64,000 bases of DNA from Paenibacillus sp. YYML68 (GTDB lineage: Bacteria; Bacillota; Bacilli; Paenibacillales; NBRC-103111), in NCBI RefSeq assembly GCF_027923405.1, contig NZ_BQYI01000001.1, forward strand, positions 4,910,501-4,974,500, read 5' to 3'. Under the pieces are notes generated by a model. The model saw only the letters and a list, made by a program, of their open reading frames with translations, was not told the DNA's origin and did no database searches. Below, piece by piece: positions 25,954-38,981 of the stretch (its first letter is position 1; each line of letters starts with the position of its first letter). The position numbers and the translations under genes are program-made.

Positions 25954-27573
25954 TTACTTCTTACTCATGTACGCGTCATAGTACTTCTGGTACAGGCTCA
26001 CGTACTCATCGACCTTCAGCTTCTTCAGCTGTGCCTGGTGGTTCTCCCAGTCCGCCTTCGTGAAGCCGTCCATAACGAACTTCGCGTACGTGCTCGCGTA
26101 GTAGCCGTTCTTGCCGTTCAGCTCTAGGTTAATGTTGTTCAGCTTCTCGGAATCCTCGAGCGACCAGAGCAGGTTCGGAATGATGTCCTTGCTCGCGTAA
26201 GGCTCATACATCTTGAAGTAGCTGCGCTTCTCGTCGGCTTGAGCGTCGATATACTTGTCGACCATGTTCTTCAGGACGAGAACAACCGCGGCGTTACCCG
26301 GCGCCTCCGAGTGCTTGAAGATGTCCGCTCCCACACCTTGTGGCGTAGGTAGCTTCTCGATCGTGCCGTCTGGATTCTCCTTGGACGTCAGACCGAATGG
26401 ACCGGATTCGAACTGGAAGCTGAGCTTCTCGTCATACATCGTATCGAGCCACTGCATCGTCACCTCAGGGTGCTTATTCGCCGACGTGATGGCGAAGGCG
26501 CCTAGGTTAGGGCTGGTCGGCATACGCAGCCAGCTCGGCTGCTTGCCATCCGGACCCTTCAGCGGAAGCACTGGCACGTAATCGGTCTTGTTATCTCCGA
26601 AGATGCTCATCAAGGAGTAACCGAAGAAGGCACCGACCTGCACATCCTTGCTGCGAATCTTCGTCAAGTATTGGTTCATATTGTGCGTAAATACTTCCTG
26701 GTCGATCAGTCTTTCCTTGTAGAGCTTGCTCATGTACTGCATGTAGGTCTCGTATTCAGGCTGGGCCGGGCTGTACTTCACCTTGCCATTGTCAACATAC
26801 AGGTTGTTACGCGGGTCATCGCTCTTAATGCCGAACGAGCCAGCCAGCGCGTTCGCTCCGTTCTGGGCATTGTTGAACAGGAAGGACATCGGAATCTCAT
26901 CGTTCTTGCCGTTGCCGTTCGGGTCCTTCTCCTTGAATGCCTTCAGCGCGTTGTAGAATTCATCGGTCGTCTTCGGCACAGGCAGACCGAGCTGATCGAG
27001 CCACTTCTTGTTAATGAACAATACAGACGGAATCTCATTGAAGTCACGCTCTACGAACGTCGGCAGCGTGTAGATATGACCGTCCGGCGCTGTCATCATC
27101 TTCTTGAACTCCGGACGCTGGTCCAGCACCTTCTTCAGGTTCGGCGCGTACTGATCGATCATACCCTCGAGTGGAATGAGCGCGCCCTGAGAGCCGAGCT
27201 TGACGATCTCCTGATCGAGCAGCACCCCGCGGCCGTAGAACGCATCTGGTAAGTCGCCGCTCGCGATCAGAATGTTCTTTTTCTCTGCCAATTGCTCCCA
27301 GCCTACCTGTGTCCAGCTCACCTGAACGTTCGTCTGCTTGTTCAGCTCCTTGAACATCTGCATGTCGTTCATGTCCTTCTTGATCTGTGGCGGCACGTTA
27401 GCGAACATCTTCAGCTGGATCGGCTGCTCCAGCGGGAATTGCACCTTCTTGGCCGCTGACTTCTCCTCAGGCTTACTCGCTCCTTCTTTACCTCCGTCGC
27501 CTGCGCAACCGCTTACAACTAGTGCCGCTGTCATCATTAGACTCGTACCTGTGACCATCCATTTTTTTCTCAT
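25954..27573 (-). CDS. Extracellular sugar-binding lipoprotein (LplA/YtcQ type)
   Basis: A 539-residue binding protein with a lipobox ending VSGC (Cys about residue 23) and the long type of solute-binding fold that partners LplB/LplC permeases in Paenibacillus. Typical segments are KEKDPNGNGKNDEIP and WLRMPTSPNLGAFAITSANKHPEVTMQW. It captures oligosaccharides outside the membrane. It is the last gene of the operon sulfatase/LplB/LplC/binding protein, and is about 65 percent identical to the protein at 46858. No ATPase is encoded nearby; a shared MsmX-type ATPase elsewhere is the usual arrangement. Confidence 0.9.
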   Translation of the reverse strand: MRKKWMVTGTSLMMTAALVVSGCAGDGGKEGASKPEEKSAAKKVQFPLEQPIQLKMFANVPPQIKKDMNDMQMFKELNKQTNVQVSWTQVGWEQLAEKKNILIASGDLPDAFYGRGVLLDQEIVKLGSQGALIPLEGMIDQYAPNLKKVLDQRPEFKKMMTAPDGHIYTLPTFVERDFNEIPSVLFINKKWLDQLGLPVPKTTDEFYNALKAFKEKDPNGNGKNDEIPMSFLFNNAQNGANALAGSFGIKSDDPRNNLYVDNGKVKYSPAQPEYETYMQYMSKLYKERLIDQEVFTHNMNQYLTKIRSKDVQVGAFFGYSLMSIFGDNKTDYVPVLPLKGPDGKQPSWLRMPTSPNLGAFAITSANKHPEVTMQWLDTMYDEKLSFQFESGPFGLTSKENPDGTIEKLPTPQGVGADIFKHSEAPGNAAVVLVLKNMVDKYIDAQADEKRSYFKMYEPYASKDIIPNLLWSLEDSEKLNNINLELNGKNGYYASTYAKFVMDGFTKADWENHQAQLKKLKVDEYVSLYQKYYDAYMSKK

Positions 27574-27666
27574 ACCTATTGACCTCCCATATTGTAGTTC
27601 ATCGTGATCGCTCTAGCTGTACTTTGTTGCCCCTTGTTGAACTTGCATCTATTCATGAATGCGCAG

Positions 27667-28557
27667 TCAGCCTTTGACTGAGCCGATCATGACACCTTTG
27701 ACAAAATATCGCTGCAGGAACGGATACAGCACCAGCACCGGCAAGCTTGAGACGATGACCATGCCGTACTTGATCAGCTCCGCCACCTTCTGCTCCGCCA
27801 CCGTATCGGCTGACCCGTCGATCATATCGAGCTGGGCCTCGCTGATGATTAAGATTTTGCGGAGAATGATCTGCAGTGGATGTAGACTGACGTCATTCAA
27901 GTAAATGAGCGCCTGGAAGTAGGAGTTCCACATCGCCACCGCGTTGAACAAGACGATAACCGCGATAATCGGCAGCGACAACGGCAGCACCATCCGGGTG
28001 AAAAACTTGAGATTGCCGCAGCCGTCCATCATCGCCGCCTCCAGCATCTCCTGCGGAATCGTGCTCTGGAAGAACGTGCGTACGATGATCAACTGGTAAA
28101 CGCTTACAGCACCTGGTATAATCATCGCCCACATCGTGTTCACCATGCCCAAATTTTTCACGAGCAGGTACGTCGGGATGAGCCCTCCGTTGAAGAACAT
28201 CGTGAACAGAATGAGCATCATGATCACGCCTGAGTAAGGCAAATCCTTGCGTGACAGCGCGTAGCCGCCGGTAATGGTGAGCACGACGCGGAACGTCGTA
28301 CCGAATACGGTATAGATGATCGAGTTCCAGTAGCCCTGCCAGATCTCCGCATCGGCGAATATGCGCTCGTACCCGACCCATGTCATCTCCCGAGGGAGGA
28401 ACGCAATCTTGCCCGCATTGACCAGGTCAGGGTCGCTGACTGAGGCGATCAGAATGAAGTACAGCGGGTACACAATAATGAAGAGCAGCACCGCGAAGAA
28501 CAGGACGTTCACCGTATCGAATAGTCGATCCGCCTTGCTTCTGTTCCAAGTATCCAT
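27667..28557 (-). CDS. Sugar ABC transporter permease (LplC/YtcP type)
   Basis: A 296-residue inner-membrane permease with six hydrophobic segments and the cytoplasmic EAA loop EAAMMDGCGNLKFFTRMVLPLSLP, which docks the ATPase. It ends in the usual KGVMIGSVKG. It lies 12 bases after the LplB gene and forms a heterodimer with it. A near-identical paralogue is at 48530. Confidence 0.92.
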   Translation of the reverse strand: MDTWNRSKADRLFDTVNVLFFAVLLFIIVYPLYFILIASVSDPDLVNAGKIAFLPREMTWVGYERIFADAEIWQGYWNSIIYTVFGTTFRVVLTITGGYALSRKDLPYSGVIMMLILFTMFFNGGLIPTYLLVKNLGMVNTMWAMIIPGAVSVYQLIIVRTFFQSTIPQEMLEAAMMDGCGNLKFFTRMVLPLSLPIIAVIVLFNAVAMWNSYFQALIYLNDVSLHPLQIILRKILIISEAQLDMIDGSADTVAEQKVAELIKYGMVIVSSLPVLVLYPFLQRYFVKGVMIGSVKG

Positions 28558-28569
28558 CGCTTTCCCCTC

Positions 28570-29463
28570 CTACCACAGGCTCGACTGGCCGAAGCGCTTC
28601 GCCAGCATATTGACGGTCAGCAGCAGCACGCAGTTAATGACAGAGTTGAACATACCGATCGCCGCTGAATAGCTGTATTGGGCGCCGAGTAGTCCGCTCT
28701 TGTACACGTAGGTCTGGATGACCTCGGCAGAGCCGACGTTGAGCGGATTCTGCATCAGATATACTTTCTCGAAGCCGACCGACATGAAGCTGCCGACGTT
28801 CAGGATGAGCAGGACGATGACCGTCGGCATAATGCCCGGCAGATCAATATGGAGGATGCGCTGCACCTTGCTCGCGCCATCGACGACGGACGATTCATGA
28901 AGCTCGGGATTAATCGAAGTAAGCGCTGCCAAATATATGATCGTTCCCCAGCCCGCATTCTGCCACACACCGGACCAGACGAAGATCGAAGCGAACCAAT
29001 CCGCCTTCGCCATGAAGAAGACGCTCTCCATGCCTAGTGAGGTCAACAGCTGGTTCACAATTCCGTTGCGCGGCGACAGGAACAGATACAGCATTCCGAC
29101 GATGACGACGGTCGAGATGAAGTGCGGCGCGTACGTGACCGTCTGCACGACCTTCTTGAACCGCTTGCTGGTCAGCTGGTTGATCAAGAGCGCCAGGATG
29201 ACCGGGATCGGGAATAGCAGCAGCTCATAGAGGCTGATGACGAGCGTGTTCGTCAGCACCTCCCAGAACTTGTAGCTGTCGAAGAACCGCTCGAAGTGGG
29301 CGAAGCCGACCCACGGACTGCCGTCGATTCCTTTGAACGGCGTGAAGTTTTTGAAGGCAATCTGCAGCCCGTAGATCGGCCCATACTCGAATATGGCGAA
29401 GTACGCAAGCGCCGGCAATAGCAGCAGGTACAGCTCGTAGTAGCGTTTGACCTTATTCAGCAT
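28570..29463 (-). CDS. Sugar ABC transporter permease (LplB type)
   Basis: A 297-residue permease. The start at 29463 (MLNKVKRYYELYLLLLPAL) has GGGGGG five to six bases ahead and matches the length of the paralogue at 49436; a longer frame reaching 29580 overlaps the sulfatase gene and is rejected. Six membrane segments and the loop ESSVVDGASKVQRILHIDLPGIMP are present. It pairs with the LplC-type permease in oligosaccharide uptake. Confidence 0.92.
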   Translation of the reverse strand: MLNKVKRYYELYLLLLPALAYFAIFEYGPIYGLQIAFKNFTPFKGIDGSPWVGFAHFERFFDSYKFWEVLTNTLVISLYELLLFPIPVILALLINQLTSKRFKKVVQTVTYAPHFISTVVIVGMLYLFLSPRNGIVNQLLTSLGMESVFFMAKADWFASIFVWSGVWQNAGWGTIIYLAALTSINPELHESSVVDGASKVQRILHIDLPGIMPTVIVLLILNVGSFMSVGFEKVYLMQNPLNVGSAEVIQTYVYKSGLLGAQYSYSAAIGMFNSVINCVLLLTVNMLAKRFGQSSLW

Positions 29464-29540
29464 GTCATTCCCCCCTCGAATCGAAGCGATCCCCCGTCCC
29501 CCCGACGTTCCGAGGAGACAGCTCTCACTCCCTTGCGGCC

Positions 29541-30935
29541 CTACACGTTCGGCGTCTTGTAATTCCATAGCGTATCCCACTTCGGAATCGCTCTGTACAT
29601 GTTGTTCAGGATGAGGCGGGTGCCCTCGAGCTTATGCTCGGCATAATCCGGCTCATCCCACAGGTTGACACGCTCCAGCGGGTCCAGCTTCAGGTCATAC
29701 AGCTCGCCGTACTCGCGGTTCATATAATGAATCGTCTTGATGCCGTCCTTGACGACACCCTTGATCTCGCCCGCTTCCATATATACATGGTCGCGTACCT
29801 TGAGCTCCTCGCTCGCGTCCCAGTAGCCATTGTACGGATAGTTCGACAGACGGGCTGGCACCTCGGCTTCGGCTGCTCGCAGACACGTCGCGGCAATATC
29901 AATGTTCGTCACCGGATCGTCGACGCGCACACCCTTGAACCCCGCGACCGGCGGCTTCACGAACAGCGGCACTCGCATGAGACTGTCCGTTAAGCACTGC
30001 AGCTTCTCCACCAGGCCGAAGTCGCCCATGAAGTCGCCGTGATCGGACGTGTAGATGATCAGCGTGTTATCGTACTGGCCCGTCTCCTTCAGAATGCGAA
30101 TCACTTCGCCGATCTTCTCATCGATGAGCGTCATGTTCGCATAGTACGAGCGCTTCGTGCGCAGGAACGCCTCCTCGGAGAAGTTGTTCAAGTAGATGTT
30201 CGCGTACGAGCCCATCTCCTTGAAGTGCCCCGGCTTCTGGTCGAGATCCTCGTAGCTCGTCGCCGGCTTGCGCAGCTGCTCCAGCTCATAGCCCTCGGCA
30301 TACCGCGTCCCTTCACAATCGTACGGATGGTGCGGCCCCGGGAACGATAGTGTGAAGAACCACGGCTGTTCGTCCTGCTGCTCCGCCCGCTTCGTCAGCC
30401 ACGCCTTGCCCAGCTCGCCGATGAAGTAATCGAGGTGATGCTCCTCGGCCACCTGCCACGAGCCGCCACTGATCAGCCCGCCAGCCATCACCGTCTTCGG
30501 GTCGATGCCATGCTGCGCCAGATAGTCGTGATACGACTTCACATATTCATAAGGAGCATGGGCGCTATGCCCGTCGATGATGTTCTCCTCATCATAGCCT
30601 CTCTCGATACCCGATCCGGCAAAATGCTGCTTCCCGACAACCGCCGTGTAGTAGCCCGCCTCCTGCAGTCTGCTCATGAACGTCTTCTCGTGCTCTGGCA
30701 GCATTGTGATGTAGGTCGGACATTCGCACTCCGACGGAAACTTGCCTGTCATGATCGCCGCGCGTGACGGCACACAGGACGGATTGGCGCAGTACGCTTC
30801 GTTGAAATATACACTGTCCTGTATAAGCTGATCCAGATTCGGCGTCCGAATCTCCGGATTCACGCATGAGAATGTGTCAGCACGCTGCTGGTCGGTCATT
30901 AAGAATAAAATATTGGGTCTCTTCTTCAACTGCAT
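29541..30935 (-). CDS. Type I sulfatase, cysteine type
   Basis: A 464-residue alkaline-phosphatase-fold sulfatase. The metal-binding start PNILFLMTDQQR, the modification motif C54-V-P-S-R58 followed by AAIMTGK, and the second metal site IIYTSDHGDFMGDFG are all present. C54 must be converted to formylglycine by an FGE (gene at the left edge). No signal peptide is seen, so it acts in the cytoplasm on imported sulfated oligosaccharides. It is the first gene of the operon with the LplB/LplC permeases and binding protein; GGAGGGG precedes the ATG. It is related to the sulfatase at 32758; its exact substrate is unknown. Confidence 0.92.
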   Translation of the reverse strand: MQLKKRPNILFLMTDQQRADTFSCVNPEIRTPNLDQLIQDSVYFNEAYCANPSCVPSRAAIMTGKFPSECECPTYITMLPEHEKTFMSRLQEAGYYTAVVGKQHFAGSGIERGYDEENIIDGHSAHAPYEYVKSYHDYLAQHGIDPKTVMAGGLISGGSWQVAEEHHLDYFIGELGKAWLTKRAEQQDEQPWFFTLSFPGPHHPYDCEGTRYAEGYELEQLRKPATSYEDLDQKPGHFKEMGSYANIYLNNFSEEAFLRTKRSYYANMTLIDEKIGEVIRILKETGQYDNTLIIYTSDHGDFMGDFGLVEKLQCLTDSLMRVPLFVKPPVAGFKGVRVDDPVTNIDIAATCLRAAEAEVPARLSNYPYNGYWDASEELKVRDHVYMEAGEIKGVVKDGIKTIHYMNREYGELYDLKLDPLERVNLWDEPDYAEHKLEGTRLILNNMYRAIPKWDTLWNYKTPNV

Positions 30936-30973
30936 CTCTTACCCCTCCAATCGGCACCTTACGGAGTGACACT

Positions 30974-30988
30974 CTGTAAGCGTAACCA
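30974..30988 (-). promoter_or_regulatory. cre-like (CcpA) site before the sulfatase operon
   Basis: The plus strand reads CTGTAAGCGTAACCA, which fits the WTGNAARCGNWWWCA consensus at 13 of 15 positions. It lies between promoter and start codon, a place where CcpA blocks transcription in the presence of preferred sugars. Confidence 0.5.
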
Positions 30989-31018
30989 ATTTTATATATC
31001 TACCGTGTATTTACATAT

Positions 31019-31048
31019 AGTTTAACAAGGGTTCAGTTTATATGTCAA
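31019..31048 (-). promoter_or_regulatory. Promoter of the left sulfatase operon
   Basis: On the minus strand TTGACA (31043-31048) and TAAACT (31019-31024) are separated by 18 bases. The rest of the gap between the sulfatase and the AraC gene is AT-rich without genes. Confidence 0.55.
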
Positions 31049-31182
31049 TGTTAAAAATAAATATAGATCATTAGGGACAAGAAAACGCCGACCTGCTGCA
31101 TCGCTGCATGCTGATCGACGTCTACCTATTCCCTTCGTTCCTTGCTCGCCCTGCGGCTACTGCTACGAGCTACTGGCTACTC

Positions 31183-32091
31183 CTAGTCCTTGGACGAGTA
31201 ATCGTAATAGCCCCGCTTCAGGAACGACGTCGGGCTATGTCCGGTCACCTGTCTGAACACGCGGGTGAAATAGTACGGGTTCGCGTAGCCAAGCCGCTCG
31301 CTAATCTGCGAGATGTTCAACGAGGTCTCTCCGAACAGCCGGATCGCCTCCTTCATCTTCTGCTCCATAATGTACCGCTGTATCGATAGACCTGTCGCCT
31401 GCGAGAAGGCGCGGCTCATGTACGAATAGTTCATCTGCAGCGCCTGCGTCAGATCCGCTGACCGGATCGTGCTGTACAGATGCTGATGCACATATTTCTT
31501 CACATCATGGACGAGTCGGCTGCCAGCCTTCGTCTTCTCCGTCATCTCACGGTGCAGATCGACGAGCAGCTCCAGAACGCCGATATGCAGCTTCAGGCCA
31601 TCGTAGGCGGTGCGGCTGTCATAGTGATCCAGCAGCTTATTGAGCCGCACACACATATGCTGGAGGTCCGCAGACTCCACCAGCTTCATGCGAATGACCG
31701 CCTTATCGGGCAGCACGGGCCCATGCAGAGAGCTGCCTTGCAGCTCCCACGCCTCGTCCCCCTCCTGTCCCTCCTCCAGCGCCGCGGGCGTGAACGTGAT
31801 CCAATACCACTCCGATCCGGCCGGGGTCCTCCGATGACCATAATGGCGCACGCCATGCTTCATGAAGAAGGCTTGTCCCGGCGTGACCTCATATTCAACT
31901 CCGTCCTCTATAATGTGCACGAGCCCCTTGCGCACGAAGATCATCACATCGTTATCTATGATGCGGTCCATGTGCGCCCACAGGTCGCTCGTCCGATACA
32001 GTCCCATGTCCTCGATGCGGGGGAACGTATGTACGCAGAACGATACCCGGTGGTCCAGCGCCGTATCGTGCTTATCGCTGCCAGTAGTCAA
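31183..32091 (-). CDS. AraC-family transcriptional regulator
   Basis: A 302-residue regulator with a cupin sensing half (EVTPGQAFFMKHGVRHYG at about residues 68-85) and two helix-turn-helix motifs at the C-terminus (IRSADLTQALQMNYSYMSRAFSQATG and LNISQISERLGYANPYYFTRVFRQVTGHSP). The start is a TTG at 32091 with AGGTGA six bases before it. It lies upstream of, and in the same direction as, the sulfatase/transporter operon, so it is the likely activator of that operon in response to an imported sugar. Confidence 0.88.
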   Translation of the reverse strand: MTTGSDKHDTALDHRVSFCVHTFPRIEDMGLYRTSDLWAHMDRIIDNDVMIFVRKGLVHIIEDGVEYEVTPGQAFFMKHGVRHYGHRRTPAGSEWYWITFTPAALEEGQEGDEAWELQGSSLHGPVLPDKAVIRMKLVESADLQHMCVRLNKLLDHYDSRTAYDGLKLHIGVLELLVDLHREMTEKTKAGSRLVHDVKKYVHQHLYSTIRSADLTQALQMNYSYMSRAFSQATGLSIQRYIMEQKMKEAIRLFGETSLNISQISERLGYANPYYFTRVFRQVTGHSPTSFLKRGYYDYSSKD

Positions 32092-32289
32092 CCTCGATCA
32101 CCTGCCTTGCCCGAGATGCTGTATACCTATGGTGTTCTCCTCCATCATTTTACCAAAGACGTGGAGCACTTTTCACCTTATGGATGAGCATTAACTTCGA
32201 AGTACAGGATGGAGCAATTCATACAGCATTCTAAATTACATATGGTAAAATAGGGTTTAGTTGGGATTTTGTTTATGGGAGGAACTATC

Positions 32290-32718
32290 ATGCCGAAAAT
32301 AATAATAACCGCCATTACGTTATCTATACCATTCAGCATCCTAAATTTCAGCGCGTATATGAAAGGAATAGCACCTGATTTTACTCAGGTGCTATCTTCA
32401 TCACTTTTTGTTTTTCTCTGGTTCATTTCCAGTCTATTCTCAGGATATCTTGGAAAGTTTGTTTACTTGAAAGCGGCAACTTCATATTGGGTTGTAGGCA
32501 TGTTGGTAGTCGCACTTGGTTATTTTGCTCACATAGGCGTAGTCTTCGTTCCAAGTGTACTCATATTTGCCGGCCCCCTGTATGGTCTCAAACATTATCT
32601 TGGTACGCCACCAGGTATTCTTCTAGTATCGTACACGATCCTAATCAACTACACACTCATTATAGTAGGCTATTTAGCTGGCAAGCATCTCAAGAAGATA
32701 TGGCTCCACCTTCGATGA
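32290..32718 (+). CDS. Small four-helix membrane protein of unknown function
   Basis: A 142-residue hydrophobic protein with about four membrane segments (residues 3-22, 33-53, 63-95 and 112-135) and a basic end (KHLKKIWLHLR). The ATG at 32290 follows GGGAGG; in-frame codons further up overlap that site. The family is not recognised. It is monocistronic and sits between the AraC gene and the second sulfatase, with AT-richer codon use than the sugar genes, so it may be unrelated to them. Confidence 0.65.
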   Translation: MPKIIITAITLSIPFSILNFSAYMKGIAPDFTQVLSSSLFVFLWFISSLFSGYLGKFVYLKAATSYWVVGMLVVALGYFAHIGVVFVPSVLIFAGPLYGLKHYLGTPPGILLVSYTILINYTLIIVGYLAGKHLKKIWLHLR

Positions 32719-32757
32719 CCGTAACTCATCATCTCACCTAACGAGCCTCGCATCCAC

Positions 32758-34221
32758 TTAGATAGCCGGAACAGACGGATGCCAGATGACGTGCACATTT
32801 TGCCCGATCTGAATAATCCGATCCATCAGCCTCTTCATCAGCTCTTGCTTCACGCTCTGCAGGTCCTCACGGGACCACAGGTTGTCGCGCTCCTCCGGAT
32901 CGTTCAACAGATCGTACAGCTCGCCGTACTCACGCTCCGCATAATAGACCAGCTTGTACTGCTTGCTCCGAATGCCGCGAATGTCTCGCGCCTCAAGGTA
33001 GATGTCCTCCCAGCGCTCTGGCTCGCCGTCCTTGTCGAAGAACTGGGTCAAGCTGCGCGGCGACATGTTGCCCGGCACCTCGATGCCGCCAGCAGTCAGG
33101 CACGTAGCCGCGACCTCGACGGAGCTGACGAACGATTCCTCGCGGTACCCCTCGAAGCCAGCCACAGGCGGCTTAATGAAGTACGGGATGCGCATGAGCT
33201 GCTCAGACACGCACTGCATCTTCTGCGCCATGCCGAAGTCGCCCATGAAGTCGCCGTGGTCGGACAAGTAAATAATCATCGTGTTGTCATACTCGCCAGC
33301 GCTCTTCAGCGCCTCGACGACCTCACCGACCTTGCGGTCGATGAGCGTCACGTTAGCGTAATACGACTTGCGCATCAGACGAAGCTCGTCATCGCTCATG
33401 CGCGACACGATCTTCTTCGCCTCGGGGTCAATCTCGCAATATCTGCGCAGCAGGCTCTGGAAGTGGCCCGGCTTCTTGAAGATGTCCTCTGGCTCCGTCG
33501 TCGGCAGCGACAGCTTCGACTCGTCGTAGAGCGCCTCATCGGGCAGGCCGATCCCGTCGAACGGCGTATGCGGCCCCGGGAACGAGAGCGTCAGGAACCA
33601 AGGCTCCGACGGACGGCTGTTCTGAATCCACTCGACGCCGCGGTTGCCCACGTACGCGTCGATATGGTACTTCTCCTCAACCTTCCAGCGGTACACTTCC
33701 TTCGTCGCTCCGACCTTCTCGAACAGCTGTGCGCCCTCGGTGAAGCCGCTGTCGGCGAGGAAGCTGACGTAGCTCGACACCCGGTCCGATACGGTCAGAT
33801 GCTGCGGCAGACCGAATTCGCGCTCGTCCAACTCCTTGCTGATCACCTTCGGCGGGAAGTGCTCGTCGACGATATCCATATAGTCGTAGCCCTTATCCAC
33901 CTTCGTCTTCCAGAAATGCTGCTTGCCGATGACCGCCGTATGGTAGCCGTTATCGCGCAATATGCTCATGAACGTCTGCTCGTAGTCCGGTAGCGGCGTC
34001 ATGTACGTCGGGGCGCCGCACTGCGACGGATACCGACCTGTGAAGATGGCCGCTCTCGCCGGAATGCAAGACGGGTTAGACGTATAACCGTTCGTGAAGA
34101 CGACCGACTCGGCCGCCAAGCGGTCGAGATGCGGTGTCAGAACCTCGGGATTGCGGTAACCAATCGCGTCGTGACGCTGCTGGTCGGTCATAATGAATAA
34201 AATATTAGGCTTCTTGCTCAT
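32758..34221 (-). CDS. Type I sulfatase, cysteine type
   Basis: A 487-residue sulfatase with PNILFIMTDQQR, the formylglycine motif C52-I-P-A-R56 followed by AAIFTGR, and the C-terminal metal site IIYLSDHGDFMGDFG. There is no signal peptide. It shares the block around MGDFG and KPPVAGF with the sulfatase at 29541, so both belong to one subgroup, but insertions differ and the bond cleaved is likely different. It is the last gene of the aldehyde dehydrogenase/kinase/aldolase/beta-galactosidase operon, starting 39 bases after the GH2 gene behind GGAGG. It would desulfate galactose units before or after cleavage. Confidence 0.92.
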   Translation of the reverse strand: MSKKPNILFIMTDQQRHDAIGYRNPEVLTPHLDRLAAESVVFTNGYTSNPSCIPARAAIFTGRYPSQCGAPTYMTPLPDYEQTFMSILRDNGYHTAVIGKQHFWKTKVDKGYDYMDIVDEHFPPKVISKELDEREFGLPQHLTVSDRVSSYVSFLADSGFTEGAQLFEKVGATKEVYRWKVEEKYHIDAYVGNRGVEWIQNSRPSEPWFLTLSFPGPHTPFDGIGLPDEALYDESKLSLPTTEPEDIFKKPGHFQSLLRRYCEIDPEAKKIVSRMSDDELRLMRKSYYANVTLIDRKVGEVVEALKSAGEYDNTMIIYLSDHGDFMGDFGMAQKMQCVSEQLMRIPYFIKPPVAGFEGYREESFVSSVEVAATCLTAGGIEVPGNMSPRSLTQFFDKDGEPERWEDIYLEARDIRGIRSKQYKLVYYAEREYGELYDLLNDPEERDNLWSREDLQSVKQELMKRLMDRIIQIGQNVHVIWHPSVPAI

Positions 34222-34260
34222 CGTTACCTCCGATACATCTATCGAAATATGGCGCTATCC

Positions 34261-37359
<3,099 letters not shown>

Positions 37360-37998
37360 CTACTTCGTGATCGAATGAACGCTAGTCGTCATCTGGAGCG
37401 CACGGCTCGTAATCGCCGCATAGTCGTCCCGCTGTATATCGGCGGCAGACACGAGGCTGCTGCCTGCGCCGACGCCGACGGCTCCCGCACGAATATAATC
37501 GGCTGCATTGCTCTCGTTGATGCCTCCTACGGCGATCAGCTTGCACGTATGCAGCGGTCCGAGCAGCTCCTTCACATAGCCCGGTCCGAGCGACGAGCAA
37601 GGGAACAGCTTCACGAGAGGCGCTCCTGCCTCCATCGCACGGACGATCTCGGTCGGTGTCATCGCGCCAGGCATCGGCACGACCCCGTGCTCCAGCGCCG
37701 TCTCAATGACACCCTCATTCACATGCGGCGAGATGAGGAATTGCGCCCCCGCCTCGATTGCCTGCTTCGCCTGATCCCGGTTCATCACCGTGCCTGCGCC
37801 CAGCAGAAGCCGCCCCTCGAACGTCTTCGACATCGAAGCGATGCCCTCCAGCGCTCCCGGCGAGTTCAACGTAATCTCCGCAAGTCGCACGCCGCTTTCA
37901 ACCAGTGCCTCAAGCACGCGCTCCAGCTTGCCCGGTGGTACGTTGCGAAGAATCGCTACGACCTTATGTTGTTCGATATACGCTTGAAGCTCCATCAT
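37360..37998 (-). CDS. 2-keto-3-deoxy-6-phosphogluconate/galactonate (KDPG/KDPGal) aldolase
   Basis: A 212-residue class I aldolase of the Eda/DgoA family. The catalytic glutamate lies in LAEITLNSPGA (about residue 40) and the Schiff-base lysine in PLVKLFPCSSLGPGYVK. It splits a 2-keto-3-deoxy-6-phospho-sugar acid into pyruvate and glyceraldehyde 3-phosphate. Its ATG overlaps the kinase stop (ATGA), so kinase and aldolase are translationally coupled; this favours the galactonate substrate over gluconate. Confidence 0.9.
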   Translation of the reverse strand: MMELQAYIEQHKVVAILRNVPPGKLERVLEALVESGVRLAEITLNSPGALEGIASMSKTFEGRLLLGAGTVMNRDQAKQAIEAGAQFLISPHVNEGVIETALEHGVVPMPGAMTPTEIVRAMEAGAPLVKLFPCSSLGPGYVKELLGPLHTCKLIAVGGINESNAADYIRAGAVGVGAGSSLVSAADIQRDDYAAITSRALQMTTSVHSITK

Positions 37999-38981
37999 CC
38001 TTCTGTGACCTCCTTATAACGCTTATACAGCATCGACGCCCCGTATACACTTAGCAACGCCGACTCCTCCTCCGGCACGACCTCGACGCTCAGCTGCGGA
38101 TAACGTTGCTGCAGCACCGGCGCGGCCAAGGACGGATACAGACTGCGTCCGTACAGCACGATGCGGCTCACGCCCTGCAGCAGCTCCTCCGTCAGCATCG
38201 CCAGATCGAGCGCGATCATGATGCCGAGCATGAAGCTGGTTGCCGCCTGCTTACTCTGCTTACTCAGCACCTCGAGCGTGCGGACCGCGAACAGTGCGTG
38301 TCCAGCGCCGTACGTCTCGACCGCCTCGATGCCCTTGCTCACCCACTCCTGCTCAGGCTGCACCTCATCGAGCGTCACCAGGCTGCTCTTCAGCAGTGTC
38401 TGACCGGCCACCGCCATGAACAGCTCGCCCGTCACCGACGTGCGGCAGCTGACGACCTGCTGCTGCTCCAGCTTGATCCACTTATGATGGGAGCCGTAGT
38501 GCATAATGAGCTGCGCTTCACGAACCGCCTCTGGACTTGCTGTATGGCCGAGATAGCCGTACACCTCTGTCTCCTCGCCGCGCAGCATGTCGCAGGCTGC
38601 GACCTCCTCGCTGACGAAGCGGATGCCCGGCACGAACACGATCGGCTTATCACACAGCTCAGGGAAGGCGACAGGCTTCATCCCTCTAGCCAACGCCTCC
38701 AGATCCACAGGACCGTCGAGATGCGGGAGCTCGTACAGCCCCGCGTTCGACGTAATCATGCCTGAGGCGAGCAGCCCCTCCACCTCTGCCATCTCCTCTG
38801 GACGCTCATGCCGAAGCTGCTCATAGCTCTCCTTCAGCGCCCGCTCGAGCGGCAGCGTACTACCTGCGATCGCGACGTCCTTCGCTCCGATCTGCCTCGT
38901 CACACTGGCAGCTACCGTATCACCGTCCACGAGACGCATCCTGCAATTCGTCGTTCCGCAATCTATGACGATCAGCTTCAT
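37995..38981 (-). CDS. dgoK: 2-dehydro-3-deoxygalactonokinase
   Basis: A 328-residue sugar-acid kinase of the DgoK family. The N-terminal phosphate loop is VIDCGTTNCRMRL; family blocks LASGMITSNAGLYELPHL, FVPGI, DMLRGEETEVYGYL and the nucleotide region HYGSHHKWIKL follow. The start at 38981 has AGGA six bases upstream; a longer frame to 39083 crosses a gap without a ribosome site. It phosphorylates 2-keto-3-deoxy-D-galactonate at the 6-position, feeding the coupled aldolase. Confidence 0.9.
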   Translation of the reverse strand: MKLIVIDCGTTNCRMRLVDGDTVAASVTRQIGAKDVAIAGSTLPLERALKESYEQLRHERPEEMAEVEGLLASGMITSNAGLYELPHLDGPVDLEALARGMKPVAFPELCDKPIVFVPGIRFVSEEVAACDMLRGEETEVYGYLGHTASPEAVREAQLIMHYGSHHKWIKLEQQQVVSCRTSVTGELFMAVAGQTLLKSSLVTLDEVQPEQEWVSKGIEAVETYGAGHALFAVRTLEVLSKQSKQAATSFMLGIMIALDLAMLTEELLQGVSRIVLYGRSLYPSLAAPVLQQRYPQLSVEVVPEEESALLSVYGASMLYKRYKEVTEG